In this document: positions 1-5,284 of the stretch, piece by piece
How positions within the stretch are numbered: the first letter of the stretch is position 1
How the letters are laid out: each line of letters starts with the position of its first letter
Assembly (NCBI GenBank): GCA_903921135.1
Contig: CAIXOY010000539.1
Location: forward strand, 1 to 5,284
Direction: 5' to 3'
Length of the DNA: 5,284 bases
DNA from: an uncultured Gammaproteobacteria bacterium
Lineage (GTDB): Bacteria > Pseudomonadota > Gammaproteobacteria > Pseudomonadales > UBA5518
Made by a program: the position numbers and the translations under genes
The notes under the pieces: generated by a model
What the model was told of the DNA's origin: nothing
Seen by the model: the letters and a program-made list of their open reading frames with translations, nothing else
Databases searched by the model: none

Positions 1-109
1 GCTTCCACGCGAGGCAAAGCTCCGTTCAGGGTGTGTCACAGGCAAACCGCGGCAGCGCGCGGCGGCCGCGAAGTGTCGCACGAAACACCGCGCCCGTCCG
101 AGACAGGTT
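1..109. other. Non-coding left edge, downstream of the peptidase gene
   Basis: No convincing gene is seen. The short open stretches on the plus strand are Arg/Ala-rich, run into the peptidase gene and stop soon after, so they look like chance frames. A GC-rich inverted repeat lies at 48-53 (CGCGGC) and 65-70 (GCCGCG), with an 11-base loop, about 40 bp past the peptidase stop. Read on the minus strand it is followed only by a short GTTT, so it is at best a weak terminator candidate. Confidence 0.5.
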
Positions 110-2332
110 TCAGTAGCCGGGCGGTAATTGCAGCCCCGTATGCCGCGCGATGAACGCCCACTGGTCGGCCGTCTCGGCAATGCGTTTGCCCGTGGGCTTG
201 CCGGCGCCGTGCCCGGCGCGGGTATCGATGCGGATCAGGTGCGGCATCGGCCCGATGTCGCTCGACTGCAGCGCCGCGGTGTACTTGAAGCTGTGCCCCG
301 GCACGACGCGGTCGTCGGTATCAGCAGTGGTGACGAGGATCGCGGGGTAGCGCTGGCCGCTGCGGATGTTGTGATAAGGCGAGTACGCGCGCAGCACAGT
401 GAAATCCGCGGCATTCGCCGGGTCGCCGTAGTCGTCGGTCCAGAAACGCCCCGCCGTGAAGCGATTGAAGCGCAGCATGTCCATCACGCCCACACCCGGC
501 AGGGCGGCGGCGAAGAGATCAGGGCGCTGGTTCACCACCGCGCCCACCAGCAGACCGCCATTGGAGCGGCCGTTGATGGCGAGCTGCCCGGGCGTGGTGC
601 GGCCCTCACGCACGAGGTACTCGCCTGCCGAGATGAAATCGTCGAACACGTTCTGTTTGTTCGCGAGGCGCCCTGCATCGTGCCAGGCCTTGCCGTATTC
701 CCCGCCGCCACGCAGGTTGGCGACGGCGTAGATGCCACCCATCTCCATCCAGCCGAGCGCGGCGATGCTGAAGGCGGGCACAACGGGGATATTGAAACCG
801 CCGTAGCCGTAGAGGAGCAGGGGTGCCGGCTTGCCCGTCGGGAGGTCCCTGCGCGCGGCAATGAAGATCGGCACGCGGGTGCCGTCCTTCGAGGTGTAGA
901 AGCGCTGCTCCACCGTGTAGTCGGCAGGGTCGAAAGAAGTCTTCGGAGCGCGGAACACGCTGCTTGAGAGCGTGCGCACATCCAGACGGTAAACGGTCTC
1001 CGGCCGGTTGAAGCTCGAGAAGCGGTAGAAGGTCTCGGGGTTGTCCTGATCGCCCTCCAGCCCCTCCACACTGCCAGGCCCCGGCAAGGCAAGTTCGCCT
1101 CGCGGCGCGCCGTCCGGCCCGAAGACACGCACCGCGCTTTTGGCATCCTCGAGATAACGCGCCACCAGCAGCCCGCCGATCACCCGCGCTTGCACCAGCG
1201 TGGCGGGGCTCTCCGGCAGAATCTCGCGCCATGCGGCAGGCGCGGGCCTTGCGGTGTCGACGGCGACCACGCGCGAGCGCGGCGCATCGCGGTCGGTGCG
1301 GAACAGGAGCACGCCGTCCTGCGTGCCCGCGAGTTCGTAATCGTTATCGAAACCGCTGACCAGCGGCAGCGCGGCAGCACCCGGGCGGGAGAGATCGAGC
1401 GCCACCACTTCGTAGCGGGCGTCGGTGCCCGCGCTCGCGGTGATGACCAGCCAGCGCCCGTCATCGCTGCGCGTGAAACCGAGAGTGAGTTCCGGGCGAT
1501 CCGGGCGGCTGTAGACCAGACGATCGGCCGACTGCGGCTCGCCAAGGCGATGGAAATACACCGAGTGCCCGGTGTTGGCAGACTGGAATTCCGCGCCCGC
1601 GGCGGGCACCGGATAGCGCGAATACCAGAAGCCGCTGCCGTCGGCAGCCCACGCAAGATTCGAGAACTTCACCCAGCGGATCTCGTCTGTGAGCGCCGCG
1701 CCGGTGTCGACGTCCACCACCCGCAGCACGCGCCAGTCCGAGCCGCCGTCCTGCACCGAGTAGAGCAGGCGTTTACCGTCCGGGCTCGGGAGGTCCGCAT
1801 CGAGCGCGGTAGCGCCGTCGGCGGCCCAGGTATTCGGGTCGAGCAGCACGCGTGGCGCGCCCGTGAGCCCCTCCTGCACGTAGAGCACGGCCTGGCTCTG
1901 CAGCCCGTCGTTGCGGCGGAAGAAATAGCGCGTGCCCCGGCGCGTGGGCTCGCTGAATTTCTCGAAATCCCAGAGCGCGGTGAGCCGCGTCCGGATGCGC
2001 TCGCGGTCGGGCAAAGCCGCGAGATAGCCATCGGTGAGCGTGTTCTGGCGGCCCACCCATCCGGCCACATCCCGATCCTGCCGTACGTCGTTTTCCAGCC
2101 ACCGCCAGGGGTCTGCCACCGCTATGCCGTGGAGCGTTTCCACCACGTCGGAGCGGCGGGACTCAGGGTAGGCAGGAGAGACATCAGACGCCGCAGCGCC
2201 AGGCGGCGCGGGTGCATGGCAGGCACTGCCCGAGAGAACGAAGGCCAGCACGGCAATCGCAGCACAGCGCCGCCGTGCTTTGCGAACAGCGCCCTGTGCA
2301 ACGAAACCGCTCACGCCTGCCTGCCCTGCCAT
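110..2332 (-). CDS. Exported prolyl oligopeptidase (peptidase family S9A)
   Basis: This serine peptidase should cleave short proline-containing peptides after proline. Residues 1-38 look like an export signal: basic KARRR at 18-22, a hydrophobic stretch at 24-34, then GSAC ending at Cys38. The site could be a poor lipobox (Gly rather than Leu at -3) or a signal peptidase I site after Ala37, so the enzyme is periplasmic or lipid-anchored. Roughly residues 55-490 are the N-terminal and beta-propeller part, and 500-738 the alpha/beta-hydrolase domain. By motif alignment to porcine prolyl oligopeptidase, the triad is Ser590 (GRSNGG), Asp673 (DDRVVP) and His708 (AGHGAGKPT). Tyr510 (YGYGGFN) matches the oxyanion tyrosine, Trp631 (WTDDYG) the proline-stacking tryptophan and Arg675 the substrate-binding arginine. 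The length of 740 fits the family plus a signal peptide. The ATG start is backed by AAAAGGGG 8 bases upstream. The gene is complete and divergent from the oxidoreductase-P450 pair. The family call is firm; location and natural substrate are inferred. Confidence 0.95.
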   Translation of the reverse strand: MAGQAGVSGFVAQGAVRKARRRCAAIAVLAFVLSGSACHAPAPPGAAASDVSPAYPESRRSDVVETLHGIAVADPWRWLENDVRQDRDVAGWVGRQNTLTDGYLAALPDRERIRTRLTALWDFEKFSEPTRRGTRYFFRRNDGLQSQAVLYVQEGLTGAPRVLLDPNTWAADGATALDADLPSPDGKRLLYSVQDGGSDWRVLRVVDVDTGAALTDEIRWVKFSNLAWAADGSGFWYSRYPVPAAGAEFQSANTGHSVYFHRLGEPQSADRLVYSRPDRPELTLGFTRSDDGRWLVITASAGTDARYEVVALDLSRPGAAALPLVSGFDNDYELAGTQDGVLLFRTDRDAPRSRVVAVDTARPAPAAWREILPESPATLVQARVIGGLLVARYLEDAKSAVRVFGPDGAPRGELALPGPGSVEGLEGDQDNPETFYRFSSFNRPETVYRLDVRTLSSSVFRAPKTSFDPADYTVEQRFYTSKDGTRVPIFIAARRDLPTGKPAPLLLYGYGGFNIPVVPAFSIAALGWMEMGGIYAVANLRGGGEYGKAWHDAGRLANKQNVFDDFISAGEYLVREGRTTPGQLAINGRSNGGLLVGAVVNQRPDLFAAALPGVGVMDMLRFNRFTAGRFWTDDYGDPANAADFTVLRAYSPYHNIRSGQRYPAILVTTADTDDRVVPGHSFKYTAALQSSDIGPMPHLIRIDTRAGHGAGKPTGKRIAETADQWAFIARHTGLQLPPGY

Positions 2333-2394
2333 ATGCCCTGCCCCTTTTGCGGATCGCGCCGGAGTCTACCGCGCAGCGCAGGCGCGGTGGTGTA
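2333..2394. promoter_or_regulatory. Divergent intergenic spacer with presumed promoters
   Basis: This 62-bp spacer separates the starts of the peptidase (leftward) and the oxidoreductase (rightward), so at least part of the control for both should lie here or just inside the flanking genes. I could not find a credible sigma-70 pair. The minus strand has TAGACT at 2364-2369, which resembles a -10 box, but no matching -35. On the plus strand TTTTGC (2345-2350) and TCTACC (2365-2370) are only 14 bases apart. No clear operator palindrome is visible. The promoter role is inferred from gene orientation alone. Confidence 0.4.
2341..2348 (-). promoter_or_regulatory. Ribosome binding site of the peptidase gene
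   Basis: The minus strand reads AAAAGGGG here, 8 bases before the ATG at 2332. The purine run and spacing suit a Shine-Dalgarno site and support this start over the in-frame GTG six codons downstream. Starting here keeps the whole export signal, with basic residues ahead of the hydrophobic stretch. Confidence 0.55.
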
Positions 2395-3414
2395 ATGCGA
2401 CCTCCCCCGATGGAGCCCGCCACGCTGGACATCTCGCTGCTCGACCAATCGATACTGCGCCCGGGCGAGACCGCCCGCGATGCGCTTGCCGCCACCATCG
2501 CCTCGGCGAAAGCCGCAGAGGCACTGGGGTACACGCGTTTCTGGGTCTCGGAGCACCACGACTCGCCGATCATCGCCGGCAGTTCCCCGGAGGTGCTGCT
2601 GGCCGCCGTGGGCGCGGCCACCTCGCGCATACGGCTCGGCTCCGGCGGGGTGATGCTGCCGCACTACAGCCCGTTCAAGGTGGCAGAGAATTTCTCGTTG
2701 CTCTCGAACCTCTACCCGGACCGCATTGATCTGGGCGTGGGCCGCGCGCCCGGCGCGGACATGCGGGCGGCCGCGGCACTTGCGATCGACGGGCAACCGC
2801 GCTTCGACCGCTTTCCGCAGCAACTGCGCACCCTGACCGAGGCGCTCTGGAACGAGGGCTACCGGCCGCGCGTTTCCCCAGCGCCGGCGGAGAAAATCCC
2901 CGTGTGGCTGCTCGGCACCAGCCCCGACAGCGCGATGCTGGCTGCGGAACTGGGGCTTCCCTATGCCATCGCGCTGTTCATCAACCCGCGCTTCGATCCG
3001 CGCATCGCAGCGTACTACCGCAGCCATTTCCGCCCCTCGGCCGCGCAAGCCGAGCCGCGCGTGATGCTCGCCATGAACGTCCTCTGCGCCGACGACTCGG
3101 ACCACGCCACGGCGATGGCGCACGCAGCGGACCTCACGTATATCAGCTTCCTGCGCAACCCTGCCGCACCGCGGGTGTGCTCGCCCGACGAGGCACGCGC
3201 CCACCGCTTCAGCGCAGAAGAAAGCGCCTTCGTGCAGAGCGTCTCGGGTGCGCGTGCCGTGGGCACGGCAGACACCGTACGCGAGCGCGTGGAGGCCTTT
3301 GGCACGCGCTTCGGCGCCGACGAACTGATGGCGGTTTCCAACACCTTCCACCACCGCGACAGGCTGCGCTCGCTGGAGTTGCTTGCCGGCGCCTTCGGAG
3401 CGCGCGCCGCATGA
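2395..3414 (+). CDS. Luciferase-like flavin-dependent oxidoreductase (LLM class, group 1 / MsnO8-like)
   Basis: This 339-residue protein belongs to the bacterial luciferase-like superfamily, TIM-barrel enzymes that use reduced FMN or F420 for monooxygenation or related redox steps. Hallmarks of the group 1 (MsnO8-like) branch run in order: LDQS (16-19), RFWVSEHHDSP (48-58), AGSSPEVLL (61-69), TSRIRLGSGGVMLPHYSP (76-93), YPDRIDLGVGRAPG (107-120), WLLGTSPDSA (171-180) and a C-terminal GTADTVRERVEAF block (290-302). Length is typical and no key block is missing. FMN is the likelier cofactor for this branch, with reduced flavin supplied by a separate reductase; the substrate cannot be read from sequence. 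The frame is open upstream to 2212, but that part is antisense to the peptidase gene and lacks family similarity. The ATG at 2395 has a weak GGTGG four bases upstream. The ATG at 2410 (334 residues) has no purine-rich site and is less likely. The stop overlaps the P450 start, implying coupled translation. Confidence 0.92.
   Translation: MRPPPMEPATLDISLLDQSILRPGETARDALAATIASAKAAEALGYTRFWVSEHHDSPIIAGSSPEVLLAAVGAATSRIRLGSGGVMLPHYSPFKVAENFSLLSNLYPDRIDLGVGRAPGADMRAAAALAIDGQPRFDRFPQQLRTLTEALWNEGYRPRVSPAPAEKIPVWLLGTSPDSAMLAAELGLPYAIALFINPRFDPRIAAYYRSHFRPSAAQAEPRVMLAMNVLCADDSDHATAMAHAADLTYISFLRNPAAPRVCSPDEARAHRFSAEESAFVQSVSGARAVGTADTVRERVEAFGTRFGADELMAVSNTFHHRDRLRSLELLAGAFGARAA
3396..3400 (+). promoter_or_regulatory. 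Ribosome binding site of the P450 gene
   Basis: CGGAG lies inside the last codons of the oxidoreductase gene, 10 bases before the P450 ATG at 3411. It gives the P450 its own modest ribosome site besides re-initiation at the ATGA overlap, and supports this start over the longer upstream-open frame. Confidence 0.5.
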
Positions 3415-4640
3415 AGGGCATCCCTGCCGAGGAACTCTTTTCGCCGGCCACACTCGCAGACCCCTACCCGTTTTACGAACGCCTGCGCGCCGTGGGCCCG
3501 GTGTGCCCGCTGCTCGGCTCGCGGGCGTTTTACGTCAACGGGCACGCCGCGGTGGAGGAAGCCGTGCGCCGGCACGAAGAGTTCTCGGCGCGGCTCACGG
3601 GCGTGCTGCTCCGCGATGCGTCGGGCAGGGCGAGCCTCTTCGACTTCGGCGGAACGGGCACCGCGAGCGATGTGATCGCGACAGCCGACGAACCCGAGCA
3701 CGCAGTGCAGCGCCGGCTGCTCATGCCGCCGATGAAGGCCTCCCGCGTGGCGCAGATGGAAAGCTCCATCCGCGCCTTTGCCGAGGAGCGCATCGCGCGC
3801 TTGGTGGCCGCTGGCGGCGGTGACTGGTGCGAGGCCGTCGGCGAGCCGGTGCCTGCGTTCGTGGTGACGCAGTTGCTCGGGCTGCCCGCGGATGCCGTGG
3901 ATCTGGTGCGGCGCTGGGCCATGATGGGCGGCGACATGCTGGGCGGGCTGACAGACGCCGCCGGCATGCAGCGCCTGCTGGTCGAGACGGGCAAGATGTC
4001 GGCGCATCTGGGCGAACACCTCGCGCGAGCGCAGGCGCTGCCGGCCGAGGCGCGCGGCAGTTCGCTCACCGATACGCTCGCAGGCGGCATCGAGGCCGGG
4101 CTGATCAGCCGCGATCAGGCGATCGGGATACTCGTGATCCTGTTCGGTGCGGCCGGGGAATCCACGGCCGCGCTGCTCGGCTGCGCACTGCAACTGCTGC
4201 TGCACACGCCCGGCCTGCAGGAGCGGCTGCGCGCGGAGCCCGCGCTGATCGAGCCTTTTGTGGAAGAGGCGATACGCCTGGAGACGCCCTTCAAGTTCCA
4301 TTACCGCGTGGTGAAACAAGACACGACTCTCTGCGGTACGGCGCTCGCGGCCGGTGACCGCCTGCTGCTCGGCTGGGCAGCGGCAAACCGCGATCCGGCA
4401 GCCTTCGAGGCGCCGCAAGAGATGCGCCTCGACCGTCAACAGCCCCAGCGCCATCTGGGCTTCGGGCACGGGATCCACTTCTGCATCGGCGCGCCGATCG
4501 CGCGGATGGAGGCGCGGATCACGCTGGAGGAGTTGCTGCGACAGACGCAGTGGCTCCATCCCGATCCGGGGACTGAGGCGCATTACGTGCCGAGTATTTT
4601 CATCCGCAGGCTGGAAACGCTGCCACTGCGCTGCAGCTGA
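3411..4640 (+). CDS. Cytochrome P450 (soluble, class I bacterial type)
   Basis: This 409-residue heme-thiolate monooxygenase has the normal length for soluble bacterial P450s and no membrane anchor. Landmarks run in order: ADPYPFYERLR (16-26) near the N-terminus; the C-helix EPEHAVQRR (94-102), with His97 and Arg101 placed for heme propionates; the I-helix FGAAGESTA (245-253); the K-helix ExxR at Glu286-Arg289; Arg299 in the following strand; the meander ANRDPAAF (325-332); and the heme loop FGHGIHFCIG (351-360), with Cys358 as the iron ligand. The fold and heme site look intact. In the I-helix, Ser251 stands just before Thr252, where most P450s have Asp or Glu, and Glu250 is one residue earlier. 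Translation from ATG 3411 overlaps the oxidoreductase stop (ATGA), so the two enzymes are probably made together. The frame is open upstream to 2904, but that part is out-of-frame oxidoreductase sequence. No redox partner gene is in the window. CYP subfamily and substrate are not assigned. Confidence 0.95.
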   Translation: MKGIPAEELFSPATLADPYPFYERLRAVGPVCPLLGSRAFYVNGHAAVEEAVRRHEEFSARLTGVLLRDASGRASLFDFGGTGTASDVIATADEPEHAVQRRLLMPPMKASRVAQMESSIRAFAEERIARLVAAGGGDWCEAVGEPVPAFVVTQLLGLPADAVDLVRRWAMMGGDMLGGLTDAAGMQRLLVETGKMSAHLGEHLARAQALPAEARGSSLTDTLAGGIEAGLISRDQAIGILVILFGAAGESTAALLGCALQLLLHTPGLQERLRAEPALIEPFVEEAIRLETPFKFHYRVVKQDTTLCGTALAAGDRLLLGWAAANRDPAAFEAPQEMRLDRQQPQRHLGFGHGIHFCIGAPIARMEARITLEELLRQTQWLHPDPGTEAHYVPSIFIRRLETLPLRCS

Positions 4641-4643
4641 GTT

Positions 4644-4658
4644 GCTGCTCTAAGCAGC
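4644..4658. terminator. Small hairpin between convergent stops, weak bidirectional terminator candidate
   Basis: GCTGCT (4644-4649) can pair with AGCAGC (4653-4658) around a CTA loop, which is the minus-strand TAG stop read in reverse. The hairpin sits exactly where two genes converge with a 9-bp gap. There is no T-run on either side, so it lacks the usual mark of an intrinsic terminator. With only 6 bp in GC-rich repetitive sequence, chance is a real alternative. Confidence 0.25.
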
Positions 4659-5284
4659 GCCGGGCAGGCTCTCGACCAGCGGCAGCGCGGACGCGAAGTC
4701 GAACCCCTCGATCAGTTCCTCGATACGCAGCAGCACCGCCGGGTCGAGGTCTGCTGAGAGCGTCGGGCGGAGTTTGCGCCATGCCGCTGCAGCGCCCACG
4801 TCATCTTCTTTCAGCAGCGCGAGCAGCGCGGGAAGAGACACCGGCACCTGGCCCGGATCAGCGGGAGCGGGCGTGTTCGCGGGAAGGACGCGATCGATGC
4901 GTTTGAGCACCAGACCGAGCGCCGAGTGCACATGCGCGAGCGAGGCCACCAGCGCGACGGGCTCCTGCTCTTCGCGCAGGGCGCGTTCGAGGTTGTAGGC
5001 GGCCGTGGTGAGGTTCGCCGCGCCGAGGGTGCCGGCCATGCCTTTCAGCGTGTGTGCAAGGCGCAGCGCGGTGTCCATATCGCGGCGCTCCAGCGCCTCG
5101 CGGATCAGGCCGCAATCGCCCGCGTGTCCGGCGGCAAAGCGCTGCAGCAGCCGCTCGTAAGCCTCCGCGCGGCCGTCGAGGTTGCGCAGGCCGATCTCGC
5201 GGCAGAGCACGGCCTCTTCGGGATCCGCGTCGGGACGCTCCGCCGCTGGCGCCCCGGCAACGCCGTCCAGCCCTTCGATGGGCA
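4650..5284 (-). CDS. Hpt phosphotransfer domain protein, C-terminal part (probable hybrid sensor kinase), cut by the window edge
   Basis: The visible 210 residues hold a histidine phosphotransfer (Hpt) domain, which relays phosphate between receiver domains in multistep two-component systems. The signature is AHTLKGMAGTLGA, with the phospho-accepting His at 5052-5054 and Lys three residues later. Helices around it (AYERLLQRFAAGH before, NLERALREE after) fit the four-helix bundle. A Pro/Ala linker (ANTPAPADPG) follows, then a helical tail (roughly PVSLPALLALLKEDD to ALPLVESL). Such a tail is common at the end of hybrid sensor kinases with a C-terminal Hpt. The frame stays open to the right edge, where I read PIEGLDGVAG and then an Ala/Pro/acid-rich linker. 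The first in-frame start, a GTG at 5208-5210, has no special support and is probably internal. The missing N-terminus is presumably kinase and receiver domains, inferred from family habit. A stand-alone Hpt protein is the alternative. The gene is convergent with the P450. Confidence 0.85.
   Translation of the reverse strand, partial: PIEGLDGVAGAPAAERPDADPEEAVLCREIGLRNLDGRAEAYERLLQRFAAGHAGDCGLIREALERRDMDTALRLAHTLKGMAGTLGAANLTTAAYNLERALREEQEPVALVASLAHVHSALGLVLKRIDRVLPANTPAPADPGQVPVSLPALLALLKEDDVGAAAAWRKLRPTLSADLDPAVLLRIEELIEGFDFASALPLVESLPGAA

Noticed and set aside
32..40. Small palindrome TGTGTCACA near the left edge
   Set aside because: Only four paired bases around a centre, with no flanking promoter or gene start, so it is too short to support a regulator site.
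558..575. GRSNGG instead of GGSNGG around the peptidase catalytic serine
   Set aside because: The Ser and the glycines after it are intact, and I recall Arg at this position in other bacterial S9A enzymes, so it is probably ordinary family variation.
1358..1374. A 17-base identical stretch shared with 4674-4690
   Set aside because: Both copies fall in coding sequence on the minus strand and encode Ala-Leu-Pro-Leu-Val with the same favoured codons. Chance from codon bias explains it; there is no longer flanking match.
2212..2394. Upstream extension of the oxidoreductase frame giving a 400-residue protein
   Set aside because: The extra 61 residues are antisense to the peptidase signal region and do not resemble the family N-terminus, which normally begins shortly before the LDQS motif.
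1190..2395. Long plus-strand open frame (401 codons) opposite the peptidase gene, whose TAA stop overlaps the oxidoreductase ATG (TAATG)
   Set aside because: It is fully antisense to a peptidase with an intact catalytic triad. Its protein is rich in Arg, His and Ala with no recognisable domain, as expected of shadow frames in GC-rich DNA. The TAATG overlap looks like coincidence.
3015..4583. Long minus-strand open frame (522 codons) opposite the oxidoreductase and P450 genes
   Set aside because: It spans two genes with clear family motifs, is biased to Arg, His, Ala and Gln, and shows no domain. It is a shadow of GC-rich third codon positions.

Overview
The window is GC-rich bacterial DNA with tightly packed genes and long shadow reading frames on the opposite strand. 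The gene content (a class I bacterial P450, a group 1 luciferase-like oxidoreductase, an exported S9A peptidase and an Hpt-bearing signalling protein) fits a high-GC proteobacterium, probably gamma or beta. That placement is an inference from protein style; no rRNA or marker gene is present. I see no tRNA, rRNA, CRISPR array, insertion sequence or prophage gene.

Layout from left to right. Bases 1-109 hold no convincing gene. Bases 110-2332 (minus strand) encode a complete 740-residue prolyl oligopeptidase with an export signal and an intact catalytic triad. A 62-bp divergent spacer follows. On the plus strand come a luciferase-like, flavin-dependent oxidoreductase (2395-3414) and a cytochrome P450 (3411-4640). 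These two overlap by 4 bp (ATGA) and almost certainly form one translationally coupled unit. The P450 ends only 9 bp from the stop of a convergent minus-strand gene (4650 to the right edge). Only the C-terminal part of that gene is visible: an Hpt phosphotransfer domain plus a short helical tail, probably the end of a hybrid sensor kinase.

How the genes relate. The oxidoreductase and P450 look like a two-enzyme oxidation module acting on an unknown small molecule. No ferredoxin or ferredoxin reductase for the P450 is in the window, so its electrons must come from elsewhere. The peptidase shares the divergent upstream region with the module but need not share its function. The Hpt protein is convergent and has no demonstrated link. 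Nothing here is clearly a new biological system. The coupled oxidoreductase-P450 pair is the most interesting item, followed by the altered acid position in the P450 I-helix.
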